Below, in pieces: positions 1 through 7,848 of a DNA stretch of 64,000 bases. Under the pieces are notes generated by a model. It was not told the DNA's origin, made no database searches, and was given only the letters and a program-made list of their open reading frames with translations. Source of the stretch: Paraburkholderia azotifigens (GTDB lineage: Bacteria; Pseudomonadota; Gammaproteobacteria; Burkholderiales; Burkholderiaceae); NCBI RefSeq assembly GCF_007995085.1, contig NZ_VOQS01000003.1, forward strand, positions 1,550,001 to 1,614,000. The letters run 5' to 3'. Each line of letters starts with the position of its first letter. Position 1 is the first letter of the stretch. A program made the translations under genes and the position numbers.

Positions 1-50
1 AGACGCGAACTAATCTGAATGCACTTTCTCTTCATTCAAAGGAGTTCGAC

Positions 51-434
51 ATGCCTTTCACCCGCATCGCACTTCGCGCCGGCAAGCCGGCCGCTTATCG
101 CCAGGCGCTCACGCAAGGCATCCAGCGCGCGCTGATCGCCGAGTTCAACGTGCCCGAGGACGACATCTTCATGGCCATCACCGAGCATGACGAGAGCAAC
201 TTCTTTTATGGGCGCAACTTTCTCGACATCCAGCGCAGCGACGATCTCGTGATGATCCAGCTCGCCGTGACCAACTCGCGCTCGGAGGAGCAGAAGAAGG
301 CGCTTTACAGGCGCATCGTCGACAATCTCGCGGAATCTCCAGGCGTGCGGCGCGAAGACGTGTTCATCAACCTCGTCGAGGTGCTGAAGGAGAACTGGTC
401 GTTCGGCAACGGGATTGCGCAGTACGCGCTGTGA
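51..434 (+). CDS. Tautomerase family protein
   Basis: A 127-residue protein of the tautomerase (4-oxalocrotonate tautomerase/MIF-like) superfamily. It begins Met-Pro-Phe-Thr, so removal of Met would expose the N-terminal proline that acts as general base in this superfamily. The length suits the longer single-chain, trimeric members (Tautomerase_2 type) rather than the 60-residue 4-OT type. A strong ribosome binding site (AAAGGAG) lies just before the ATG. It stands alone ahead of modE, and nothing nearby indicates the substrate. Family membership is a sequence reading; the exact keto-enol substrate is unknown. Confidence 0.8.
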   Translation: MPFTRIALRAGKPAAYRQALTQGIQRALIAEFNVPEDDIFMAITEHDESNFFYGRNFLDIQRSDDLVMIQLAVTNSRSEEQKKALYRRIVDNLAESPGVRREDVFINLVEVLKENWSFGNGIAQYAL

Positions 435-519
435 GCCGCGCGGATGAAGGTGGCAGAGGATGGCCTCGCTATAATGGCCCACACCTTCATCCGTTCGTCA
501 GCCGACGCTCACGCGAGCC

Positions 520-1350
520 ATGACATCCGACAACAACAACCCATCTCACGATCCCTTGCAGTTCGGCGGCTCGGTCTGGTTCCGTTCCGGCGAGCAGGCG
601 CTCGGCGGCGCGCAGCGCATCACGCTGCTGGCCGCGATCGGCGAGACGGGCTCGATCACGGCGGGCGCCAAAGCCGTCGGCATGAGCTACAAGGCCGCGT
701 GGGATGCCGTCGACGCGATGAACAACCTCGCGGGCGAAGCGCTCGTCGTCCGTTCGACGGGCGGCAAGGGCGGCGGCGGCACGACGCTTACGCCGCGCGC
801 GCTGGCGCTGATCGAGACGTTTCGCGCTGTCGAGCGCGAGCATCGGCTGTTTCTGGAGCGCGCGGGCGCGGCGATCGCCGGTTTCTCCGACGACTGGCAG
901 CTGATCGGCCGCATCGGCATGAAAACGAGCGCGCGCAACCAGTTGTACGGCAAGGTCGGCGCGATCCAGCGCGGCACCGTCAACGATGAGATTGCGCTGG
1001 CATTGCCTGGCGGGCAGAGCATCGTCGCCATCGTCACGCACGAAAGCACGGAGACGCTGGGGCTCGAGGTCGGCGCCGAGGCAGTCGCGCTCGTGAAGGC
1101 GTCGTCGGTGCTGCTCGTCGCGGACGACGGCGCATCGGAGCGGCTCTCGACACGCAACCGGCTGCGCGGAACGGTGTCGGCCGTGCAGCGCGGCGCGGTG
1201 AATGCGGAGGTCTCGCTGACGCTCGAAGGCGGTGCCGTTCTGACGTCCGTCGTCACGAACGAAAGCGTCGCGGAACTGGGCATTGCCGAAGGGCAGACGC
1301 TCGTCGCCGCGTTCAAGGCATCGAGCGTGATTCTGGGCGTGACGGCCTGA
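520..1350 (+). CDS. modE: Molybdate-responsive regulator ModE
   Basis: A 276-residue ModE. Residues about 25-120 form a LysR-like winged helix-turn-helix (SITAGAKAVGMSYKAAWDAVDAMNN). Two tandem Mop/TOBE molybdate-binding domains follow, about 138-201 and 213-275, each with the repeated pattern GxVxAxQRGxVNxE. In this family molybdate binding to the Mop pair lets the dimer bind the modABC promoter and repress uptake. Its 3' end converges on the modC end (8 bp apart), and a ModE-like box lies in front of modA. The two-Mop layout is complete, so it should be functional. Confidence 0.93.
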   Translation: MTSDNNNPSHDPLQFGGSVWFRSGEQALGGAQRITLLAAIGETGSITAGAKAVGMSYKAAWDAVDAMNNLAGEALVVRSTGGKGGGGTTLTPRALALIETFRAVEREHRLFLERAGAAIAGFSDDWQLIGRIGMKTSARNQLYGKVGAIQRGTVNDEIALALPGGQSIVAIVTHESTETLGLEVGAEAVALVKASSVLLVADDGASERLSTRNRLRGTVSAVQRGAVNAEVSLTLEGGAVLTSVVTNESVAELGIAEGQTLVAAFKASSVILGVTA

Positions 1351-1357
1351 ACGCCAG

Positions 1358-2059
1358 TTACGAAACCGTCCGCGGATAGCCTCTGAACGGCACGTTCTCG
1401 CGCACGCTGCCGTCGTACACCTGCACGACCTGATCGCCGAATGCGGCGACATCGTCGGGATCGTGCGTGATCAACAGCATCGGAATATCGAGCCGCGTCT
1501 GCAGGTCCGATAGCTCGCGCCGCATGCGCGCGCGCAGCGCGTGATCGAGCGCGGAAAACGGCTCGTCGAGCAGCAGCAGGCGCGGCTGCGCGACCAGCGC
1601 GCGCGCCAGCGCCACGCGCTGCTTCTGTCCGCCCGACAGCTGCGCCGGGTGATGCCCGGCCACGCTCTTCAGATCGAGCGCGTCGAGCCAGTAGTCGATC
1701 TGCGGATGCGAAAAATGCCGCCGCGGATTCAGCCAGCCCGTGTGCATCCCGAAACCGATGTTCTGCCGCACGTTCAGGTGGGGAAACAGCGCGTAGTCCT
1801 GAAACAGATAAGCGAGTCTGCGCGCTTGCGGCTTCTGGTCGACGCCGCGTGCGCTGTCGAACAGCGCGTCGCCGTGCAGCACGATCTGGCCTTCGTCGGG
1901 ACGCAGCAGCCCGGCGATCGCCTGCAGCGTCAGACTCTTGCCCGCGCCCGACGGCCCGAACAGCACCATGCGCTGCGCGTTCGCCGTGAACGACACATCG
2001 AGCCGGAACTCCCGCTCGGCCGTGCGCAGCGTTTTGCGGATATCGACGGTGAGCGGCAT
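1358..2059 (-). CDS. modC: Molybdate ABC transporter ATP-binding protein, short form
   Basis: ATPase subunit of the molybdate importer. Walker A GPSGAGKS is at residues 35-42, the Q-loop YLFQDYALFPH near 84-94, the signature LSGGQ at 141-145, Walker B LLLLDEP at 161-167 and the H-loop THD at 198-200. The chain stops at 233 residues, whereas typical ModC is about 350 and carries a C-terminal Mop/TOBE regulatory domain that is absent here. It follows modB by 1 bp on the same strand, so the two are co-translated. Specificity is assigned from the modA/modB/modE context; a tungstate or mixed oxyanion role cannot be excluded. Confidence 0.9.
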   Translation of the reverse strand: MPLTVDIRKTLRTAEREFRLDVSFTANAQRMVLFGPSGAGKSLTLQAIAGLLRPDEGQIVLHGDALFDSARGVDQKPQARRLAYLFQDYALFPHLNVRQNIGFGMHTGWLNPRRHFSHPQIDYWLDALDLKSVAGHHPAQLSGGQKQRVALARALVAQPRLLLLDEPFSALDHALRARMRRELSDLQTRLDIPMLLITHDPDDVAAFGDQVVQVYDGSVRENVPFRGYPRTVS

Positions 2060-2060
2060 G

Positions 2061-2735
2061 TCAGCGGGACGTCATCAGCGAGTGTTGCGGCACGAGCAGG
2101 CCCGCAAGCACCAGAATGACGACGCAGGTGACCGAGGTCACGAGCACGAGGAAATTGGCCGTGCTGTCGTCGCCTGCCTGCACGGCGGCGTACACGGCCA
2201 CCGAAAGCGTCTGCGTGCGGCCGGGCAGATTGCCGGCGATCATCAGCGTCGCGCCGAATTCGCCGAGCGCGCGAGCGAACGCAAGCAGCGCGCCCGCCAG
2301 AATACCGCGCGACGCGAGCGGCAGCGTCACGCGAAAGAAAATCGCCGCTTCGCTCACGCCGAGCGTGCGCGCGGCGCGTTCCAGCTGCGGATCGACGGAT
2401 TCGAAAGCGGCCCGCGCCGACTTCAGCACGAGCGGAAACGCGACCACCATCGACGCGATGACGGCGCCTTGCCACGTGAACACCAGCTGGATATCGAAGC
2501 GGTCGAGCCACGCGCCGAACACGCCGCGCCGGCCGAGCAGCACGAGCAGGTAGTAGCCGAGCACCGTCGGCGGCATGACGAGCGGCAGCGTCAGCAGCGA
2601 GTCGATCAGATCGCGCGCGCCCGAGCGCCAGCGCGCGAGACCGAAGCCGAGCGCGACGCCGAACACGATGTTCAACGCCGTCGCCCAGCCCGCGACTTTC
2701 AGCGACAGCATCAGCGGAATCCAGGCCTGTTCCAT
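2061..2735 (-). CDS. modB: Molybdate ABC transporter permease ModB
   Basis: A 224-residue inner-membrane permease with about five to six hydrophobic segments and the cytoplasmic EAA-type coupling loop near residues 130-165 (RALGEFGATLMIAGN), which docks on ModC. Length matches ModB. It lies between modA, 31 bp upstream, and modC, 1 bp downstream, on the minus strand, in the usual modABC order. Together the three genes make a high-affinity molybdate importer feeding molybdenum cofactor enzymes. Confidence 0.93.
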   Translation of the reverse strand: MEQAWIPLMLSLKVAGWATALNIVFGVALGFGLARWRSGARDLIDSLLTLPLVMPPTVLGYYLLVLLGRRGVFGAWLDRFDIQLVFTWQGAVIASMVVAFPLVLKSARAAFESVDPQLERAARTLGVSEAAIFFRVTLPLASRGILAGALLAFARALGEFGATLMIAGNLPGRTQTLSVAVYAAVQAGDDSTANFLVLVTSVTCVVILVLAGLLVPQHSLMTSR

Positions 2736-2766
2736 GTCAGCGATGGCGGATATAGGAGGGCGCCGC

Positions 2767-3546
2767 TCAGTGCGCCGGCCTGAAGCCGTACCTGGCCAGC
2801 ACAGCCTGGCCTGGCGGCGACAGCACGAACGTGATGAACGATTGCGCGTCGGCAGCGTGCTTGCTGCCTTCGACCTGCGCGATCGGATAGCTGATCGGCG
2901 TCGTCGTCGGCACGGTCAGCGCGACTTTGACCTTGTCGGGCATCACGGCGGCGTCGGTGCCGAATACGAAGCCCGCGTCGACTTCGCCGCGCGATACGTA
3001 ATCGAGGCTCTGGCGCACGTTCGATGCGAGCACGCCCTTCGCGCTCACGGCATCCCACGCGCCGGCTGCCTTCAGCGCGCCTTCCGTGTAACGCCCGACA
3101 GGCACCGAGGCCGGATCGCCGTACGCAATCCGCTTGACGCTCGCCGAGGTCAGCTCGTTCAGATCCGACGGCGCGAGCTTGCTGTCCGTCGGCACGATCA
3201 GCACGAGCGAGTTCGCGGCGAAGTCCTTGCGCGTCGAGGGCACGATCACTTTTTGCACGGCGGCCTTGTCCATCGCTTTCTGGTCGGCGGATGCGAAGAC
3301 GTCGGCGGGCGCCCCCTTCACAATTTGCTGCATCAGCACGTCGGAGGCGCCGAAGTTGAATAGCAGCTTCGTGCCCGGATGCTCCTTCTCATAGGCGTCG
3401 CCGACTGCCTTGAACGCGTTGGTCAGGCTGGCGGCCGCAGACACGACGAGTTCGTCGGCGTGTGCCTGTGAGCCGAAAGCAAACGAAATCGAGCTCGCGA
3501 CGAGCAGGGCAGGTTTCAGAAAGCGGGTCATCGACGGGAAGGACAT
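2767..3546 (-). CDS. modA: Molybdate-binding periplasmic protein ModA
   Basis: Substrate-binding protein with the ModA hallmarks VSAAASLTNAF and ADVFASADQKAMDKA. A Sec signal peptide with a hydrophobic core ending SQAHADE precedes the mature domain. Upstream in-frame ATGs exist at 3591 and beyond, but the candidate ModE operator at 3592-3615 would then overlap the coding start, so the ATG at 3546 (259 residues) is preferred. No candidate start has a good Shine-Dalgarno sequence; 3531 is a further alternative. It is the first gene of modABC. Confidence 0.9.
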   Translation of the reverse strand: MSFPSMTRFLKPALLVASSISFAFGSQAHADELVVSAAASLTNAFKAVGDAYEKEHPGTKLLFNFGASDVLMQQIVKGAPADVFASADQKAMDKAAVQKVIVPSTRKDFAANSLVLIVPTDSKLAPSDLNELTSASVKRIAYGDPASVPVGRYTEGALKAAGAWDAVSAKGVLASNVRQSLDYVSRGEVDAGFVFGTDAAVMPDKVKVALTVPTTTPISYPIAQVEGSKHAADAQSFITFVLSPPGQAVLARYGFRPAH

Positions 3547-3591
3547 GGGTAGATGGCGCCGGATCGACCGGAAGGAAGCTGAAAACGCCAT

Positions 3592-3615
3592 CGTAATATA
3601 GGTAGGGTTACAGCG
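3592..3615. promoter_or_regulatory. Candidate ModE operator before modA
   Basis: A 24-bp stretch with ends CGTAATATAG and ACAGCG has the size and half-site layout of the E. coli ModE box (CGTTATATT...ACATAACG). The first half matches well, the second only partly. It lies 46 bp upstream of the chosen modA start, where ModE-molybdate would block transcription. The match is by eye. Confidence 0.5.
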
Positions 3616-3663
3616 GTCGACATGTTGAACATGTGGCACGCAAGATTGCCCATTTCGTGTGAT

Positions 3664-4386
3664 CTATGCGTCGGAATCGGGTAACGGCATCGCGACGTTG
3701 CGCGTTTTCTGCAACGGCACGACGGGTGCAACGGGGGAGGCCGGGATGTCCGTGTCGCGCAGCGTTTTCCACTTGGCGCGGATGAATGGCCGGTCGTGGC
3801 CGGAAACCTTCAGCGCGATATGCGTGACCCAGCGCTGGGTCGGCAGATGCAGCTTGTGCAGGCCGAGCATGATGACCATCAGGCTCACCACGACGGGCGC
3901 GACAGGCAGGCGTCCCGGCGGCGTCGCGTTCCACGCGATGCGCACGAACACGAGCGCCGTCAGCGCACCGACGATGCAGCCCGTGATCGCTTCCGAAGGC
4001 GAGTGGGCCTCGATAATGACGCGCGACAGGCCGACGGTCGCGCCGCCCAGCAGTGCGAGCGTCACGCCCGCGATGCGCATGGCAGGCGGCGCGGACAGCA
4101 GCACGAGAAAGGCGGCCACGGGAAAAACCGCGGTGGCGAACATCGCGTGTCCGCTTAAGCCCGTGAAATCCCAGACGCGCACACCGATGCCCCAGCCGAG
4201 AAACGCGATCTTCGTCGCTGTGACGAGCGCGACAGCCACGCCTAGCAGGAACAGCCAGGCCGCCGCAAGCCGCCACGAATAGCCGACGGCCAGCCACAGC
4301 GCGATAGCGAAGGCGAGCGGCAGCGTCAGTCCGGCGCCGCCAAAGTTCGTAATCAGATACCAGAGGTGAGATGGCAAATGAGACAT
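3664..4386 (-). CDS. PAP2-family membrane phosphatase
   Basis: Integral membrane protein of 240 residues from the ATG at 4386, with several hydrophobic helices. It carries PAP2 motif elements: LSGHAMFAT and SRVIIEAHSPSEA, giving the two catalytic histidines and the arginine of the acid phosphatase/lipid phosphatase fold. The final motif position usually held by Asp is Glu, and the classical first motif (KxxxxxxRP) is not obvious, so activity is not certain. A 39-residue extension to 4503 is possible but polar and unlike the family. Substrates in this family include undecaprenyl pyrophosphate and phosphatidate; none is implied by the neighbours. Confidence 0.75.
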   Translation of the reverse strand: MSHLPSHLWYLITNFGGAGLTLPLAFAIALWLAVGYSWRLAAAWLFLLGVAVALVTATKIAFLGWGIGVRVWDFTGLSGHAMFATAVFPVAAFLVLLSAPPAMRIAGVTLALLGGATVGLSRVIIEAHSPSEAITGCIVGALTALVFVRIAWNATPPGRLPVAPVVVSLMVIMLGLHKLHLPTQRWVTHIALKVSGHDRPFIRAKWKTLRDTDIPASPVAPVVPLQKTRNVAMPLPDSDA

Positions 4387-4605
4387 GGGCAATTCGATTG
4401 ACGACGTGTGCAGGGCGCGATCGTGTTCGACCGGCGCGTATTCTATAAGTATAGGGGTAGCTGTTCTGTCGCAGACGCCACCGGAAAGTGCGAAATCTGA
4501 CATATGCTAGGACAATTCGGAAATCGTCTTATCTAAAGCCCGGCGCCACGGGCTTTTCCGAAATCGGGCTTTGCCGATGTCAGCATCGCACGGAGATTGA
4601 TGTTA

Positions 4606-4620
4606 TTGTGCATTGCACAA
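4606..4620. promoter_or_regulatory. 15-bp perfect palindrome before the PHB depolymerase gene
   Basis: TTGTGCA-T-TGCACAA is a perfect 7-1-7 inverted repeat, 49 bp upstream of the depolymerase start at 4669. Its size and position suit a repressor operator. TGCA-rich sites are associated with the polyhydroxyalkanoate regulator PhaR in beta-proteobacteria, so PhaR control is a reasonable guess, not shown. Confidence 0.45.
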
Positions 4621-4668
4621 GTTCGCCGCCAGGCGGAGAGCATCGATCCCTATTTGCGAGAAAATCCT

Positions 4669-5859
4669 ATGCCAAAAAGCTTGACGAAAATCTGGCTAGG
4701 CGGCCTGAAACGCCTGTTTGCGATTCAAAGTGAGCACGTCCAGGCGACGCTGAAGCGTAAGCCCAAGCGTTCGTCGGCCCGCAACGCGACGCGCCCCGCA
4801 TCGACGGTCGCGAAGCCGTCGGCGAAGGTTCGACAGAGCGTCACCCGTGACGTGCCGCAACGCGGCGCGCGCGAGTCGCGCGTGCGTCCGCGCGCTGCCG
4901 CCTGGGCGAGCGGTTCGTGGACTCGCTCGTTTCATTCCGCGCCCGCTGCGCCGGGCAGCCTCGTCAATCATTTGCAGTACGGGCTGTATCTGCCCGCCGG
5001 CAAACCTGTCAGGCACGCGCCGCTGATCGTGATGCTGCACGGCTGCACGCAGTCCATCGACGAATTCGCCGAAGGCACGCGCATGAACCTGCTCGCTGAC
5101 CGCTATGGCTTCGCCGTTGTGTATCCCGAGCAGTCGAAACACGCGCACGCACACCGCTGCTGGCATTGGTACGACGATACGGACCGCGCGGGCCGTGCGG
5201 AAGCGCGCGCCGTCGTGTCGCTCGTCGATGCGCTCGTCGCAACCTACGGTTTCGATCGCGAGCGCGTCTATCTGGCGGGAATTTCGGCGGGCGCGGGTCT
5301 GAGTTCGTTGCTGGCGCTTCACTTTCCGGAACATTTCGCCGCGGTCGCGCTGCATTCGGGGCCGGCGTTCGGCGAAGCGCACTCGGGCATCACCGCGATG
5401 GACGTGATGCGGCGCGGGACGCGGCGGGATCCCGTCGCGCTGGTCGATGCCGTCGCAGACGTCATCTCCTATCCCGGCATGCCCGCGATCATTCTGCAAG
5501 GCGACGCGGATCACGTGGTTGCGCCTGTCAACGCCGAGCAACTGACCGCGCAGTTCCTGCGGCTCAACGGGATCGTCGATGCGCAAGGCGTGCGCAAGGT
5601 CGGCGACGTCAAGGAAGACCGCAAGGCGACCGTCACGACGCGCGACTACACGCGCGGCGGACGGCGCGTCGTGCGCCTTTGCCGCGTGGCGGGCCTCGGC
5701 CACGCGTGGAGCGGCGGCGACGATGCCGTGCCGTTCCATTCGTCGAAGGGACCGGATGCGTCGAGTTTGTTGTGGGATTTTTTCCGGCACCAGCGCCGGA
5801 CCGAGTCGGCGCGGCCTGCAACTCGCGCGTCAGAAAGCGCCCGCCAGCGCGCCAGTTGA
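4669..5859 (+). CDS. PHB depolymerase family esterase
   Basis: An alpha/beta-hydrolase of the esterase/PHB depolymerase family, 396 residues from the ATG at 4669. Nucleophile Ser206 sits in the lipase box GISAG, Asp281 in LQGDADHVV and His345 in GLGHAWSGG; the HGC oxyanion motif is near residue 124. It hydrolyses short-chain polyhydroxybutyrate or similar esters. The first 80 or so residues are Lys/Arg/Ala-rich and low complexity, with no clear cleavable signal peptide, resembling the basic phasin-like N-terminus of granule-associated enzymes. An upstream ATG at 4597 adds 24 residues overlapping the palindromic operator, so it is less likely. Confidence 0.85.
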   Translation: MPKSLTKIWLGGLKRLFAIQSEHVQATLKRKPKRSSARNATRPASTVAKPSAKVRQSVTRDVPQRGARESRVRPRAAAWASGSWTRSFHSAPAAPGSLVNHLQYGLYLPAGKPVRHAPLIVMLHGCTQSIDEFAEGTRMNLLADRYGFAVVYPEQSKHAHAHRCWHWYDDTDRAGRAEARAVVSLVDALVATYGFDRERVYLAGISAGAGLSSLLALHFPEHFAAVALHSGPAFGEAHSGITAMDVMRRGTRRDPVALVDAVADVISYPGMPAIILQGDADHVVAPVNAEQLTAQFLRLNGIVDAQGVRKVGDVKEDRKATVTTRDYTRGGRRVVRLCRVAGLGHAWSGGDDAVPFHSSKGPDASSLLWDFFRHQRRTESARPATRASESARQRAS

Positions 5860-5897
5860 CAAATTGCCACACGTCGAATTTAGCGCTGGTGTTGACC

Positions 5898-5929
5898 TAG
5901 GGTTTTCCCTATAATACGGGTTATCCCTA
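5898..5929. promoter_or_regulatory. Tandem GGGTTWTCCC palindromes with a TATAAT box
   Basis: Two near-palindromes, TAGGGTTTTCCCTA (5898-5911) and ACGGGTTATCCCTA (5916-5929), have centres 18 bp apart. A TATAAT hexamer (5910-5915) lies between them, and CCTAGGG/CCCTAGG (5896-5902, 5925-5931) brackets the whole. They stand 37 bp before the DUF3563 start. TTGACC at 5892 is only 12 bp from TATAAT, too close for a standard promoter, so the hexamers may be read with a different partner. Confidence 0.5.
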
Positions 5930-5965
5930 GGTGTCAGTCACCTAACGCCAAATCCGAGGTTCACC

Positions 5966-6142
5966 ATGTATCTGATCAGCCGCCTTTTCCTGTTCCTGAC
6001 GAAGTCCTACGACCAGCGCGCCAAGGAGCACAACGACGCCTATCTGGCCGAAGCCACCGATCTGTACGACCTCGAGTTCCGCATGCGCAAGATCGACCGC
6101 GAAGGGCAAATGCGCCAGCCGTCCTGGATGAGCCAGCACTAA
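5966..6142 (+). CDS. DUF3563 family small protein
   Basis: A 58-residue protein, MYLISRLFLFLTKSYDQRAK and onward, ending in a Trp/Met/Gln-rich tail. The short hydrophobic N-terminus followed by an acidic helix (DAYLAEATDLYDLEFRMRKIDRE) matches the DUF3563 small proteins of Burkholderiaceae, whose function is unknown. A GAGG ribosome binding site precedes the ATG. It is monocistronic, with a distinctive palindromic promoter region upstream and a hairpin 9 bp after its stop. Confidence 0.85.
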   Translation: MYLISRLFLFLTKSYDQRAKEHNDAYLAEATDLYDLEFRMRKIDREGQMRQPSWMSQH

Positions 6143-6151
6143 ATAGTAGTA

Positions 6152-6175
6152 AGGTCCGGCGGGCCAGCCGGACCT
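6152..6175 (+). terminator. Hairpin between convergent genes
   Basis: Perfect 9-bp stem AGGTCCGGC / GCCGGACCT with a 6-nt loop, between the DUF3563 gene and the photolyase gene, which converge. There is no clear U-tract on either side, so intrinsic termination is only possible. Confidence 0.45.
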
Positions 6176-6184
6176 GAAACGCGC

Positions 6185-7699
6185 TCAGCGCGAGCGCAGC
6201 ACGCCATAGCGCGCCAGTGTCTGCTGGCGCGCTTTCGCATGATCGACGACCGGCTGCGGATAATCTTTCCCCAGCACCACGCCCCAATCCTTCAGATCGT
6301 CGGGGTCTGCCTGCCACGGCGCGTGAATCCACTTCGCGGGCACTTTCTCCAGTTCCGGCAAGAAGCGCTTGATGAACAGCCCTTGCGGATCGAACTTCTC
6401 CGATTGCGTCACCGGATTAAAAATCCGGAACCACGGTTGAGCGTCGCAGCCCGTCGACGCCGCCCATTGCCAGCCGCCGTTGTTCGCCGAAAAGTCGAAG
6501 TCGTTGAGCTTTTCCTCGAAGTAGCGCTCGCCGCGCCGCCAGTCGATTCCCAGATCCTTCGCCAGAAAACTGGCCGTCACCATGCGCAGACGGTTGTGCA
6601 TGAAGCCGGTCTGGTTCAGTTGCAGCATCGCGGCGTCGACGAGCGGATAGCCCGTGCGCCCTTCGCACCAGGCGTCGAACAGCGCGTCGGCCTCTTTGCC
6701 CGTTTCCCAGCGCAGCGTGTCGAATTCCCGCTTGAACGACTCGTGCTTCGCGATATGCGGATGATGCGCGAGGATCATGAAGTAGAAGTCCCTCCAGATC
6801 AGTTCCGACAGCCACGTCGCCGCGCCTTGTCCGTCGGGTTGCAGCGACATTTCGTGCGCGAGCCGCGCCAGCGTGCGGATCGACACCGTGCCGAAGCGCA
6901 AATGCACCGACAGATGACTCGTGCCGCGCGCGGCGGGAAAGTCTCGTCGATCGGCGTAGCTATCGATGCGCGTCATAAACTCTTCGAGCAGCGTTTGCGC
7001 GCCGCTCATGCCCGCCAGCAGTTTCGTTTCCGCCATCTTGCCGGGCGCGAAGCCCATTTTCGCGAGCGTCGGCCACGCGTGATCGAGGTTGTGCGGCGGG
7101 CGCGCGAGACTTTGCGCATGGCGTTCGACGGGATAGGGCTTCAGATCGAACGGCGTCAACTGCCTGAGCCAGGCGTTCTTGTACGGCGTGAACACGGCGA
7201 AGGGCTTGCGTTGACCGTTCAGCACTTCGTCGCGCTCGAAAATCACCTGGTCTTTGAACGTGCGCAACTGGCGGCCGTCGTCGCGCAAATGGCCGGCGAC
7301 CGTTTCGTCGCGCTCGATCGCTACTGGCTCATAATCGTGGTTCGTAAAAACGGCTTCGGCTTCGAGTTGCGCGGCGAGCTTCGGGATCGCGTCGACGGGA
7401 TCGCCGTGCAACACGATCAGTCCGCCGCCGCCCTTTCTCAGCGATCGATCCAGTTCCTCGACCGACGCGAGAACGAACTCGATCCGCCGATCCTGTACCT
7501 TGCCGACATGGGCATCGCGTTGATTCGCCGAATCGATCAGCGGCTGAAGAATGGTCGTATCGAATACGAACACGCACCAGACGCGCTCGCAATGTCTGAG
7601 CGCGTAATACAGCGCCGCGTTGTCGCCCGTGCGCAGATCGCGGCGAAACCAGACGAGTCCGTTCTTGAAGTGTGCGTCGACTTGATAGGCGCGGGTCAT
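6185..7699 (-). CDS. phr: Deoxyribodipyrimidine photolyase (CPD photolyase)
   Basis: A 504-residue photolyase/cryptochrome family enzyme that repairs cyclobutane pyrimidine dimers using light. The N-terminal alpha/beta antenna domain starts LVWFRRDLRTGDNAALYYAL. The C-terminal FAD-binding domain contains LSVHLRFGTVSIR, LIWRDFYFMILAHHPH, GYPLVDAAMLQLNQTGFMHN and the family signature around residues 395-430 with WQWAASTGCDAQPWFRIFNP. All expected FAD and lesion-binding segments look intact. The ATG at 7699 is chosen because the upstream 46 codons have no homology-like features. It is transcribed towards the DUF3563 gene. Confidence 0.93.
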   Translation of the reverse strand: MTRAYQVDAHFKNGLVWFRRDLRTGDNAALYYALRHCERVWCVFVFDTTILQPLIDSANQRDAHVGKVQDRRIEFVLASVEELDRSLRKGGGGLIVLHGDPVDAIPKLAAQLEAEAVFTNHDYEPVAIERDETVAGHLRDDGRQLRTFKDQVIFERDEVLNGQRKPFAVFTPYKNAWLRQLTPFDLKPYPVERHAQSLARPPHNLDHAWPTLAKMGFAPGKMAETKLLAGMSGAQTLLEEFMTRIDSYADRRDFPAARGTSHLSVHLRFGTVSIRTLARLAHEMSLQPDGQGAATWLSELIWRDFYFMILAHHPHIAKHESFKREFDTLRWETGKEADALFDAWCEGRTGYPLVDAAMLQLNQTGFMHNRLRMVTASFLAKDLGIDWRRGERYFEEKLNDFDFSANNGGWQWAASTGCDAQPWFRIFNPVTQSEKFDPQGLFIKRFLPELEKVPAKWIHAPWQADPDDLKDWGVVLGKDYPQPVVDHAKARQQTLARYGVLRSR

Positions 7700-7791
7700 G
7701 TGATGGCGATGCGGATAAGGGACCGTCGATGATAGTGTCCGTGGGCCGCAAACCCAATGCCCGGCGCGCCGTGAATCGACGCAAAAATGAA

Positions 7792-7827
7792 GCAGCGCCA
7801 CCCTTTTGCACGAAAGGCTGGCGCTGC
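7792..7827 (-). terminator. Probable terminator of ohr
   Basis: On the minus strand a 9-bp stem, GCAGCGCCA / TGGCGCTGC with an 18-nt loop, follows the ohr stop codon by about 20 bp and is followed by TTCATTTTTGC. This is compatible with a weak Rho-independent terminator. Confidence 0.45.
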
Positions 7828-7848
7828 CAGAAAACAAAAGCCAGAGAC

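Noticed and set aside
4597..4668. Extended N-terminus of the PHB depolymerase
   Set aside because: It would translate through the 15-bp palindrome and lacks a ribosome binding site; the ATG at 4669 fits better.
5892..5915. TTGACC/TATAAT as a standard promoter for the DUF3563 gene
   Set aside because: The spacer is 12 bp, far below the 16-18 bp needed; the TATAAT is kept only as a possible -10.
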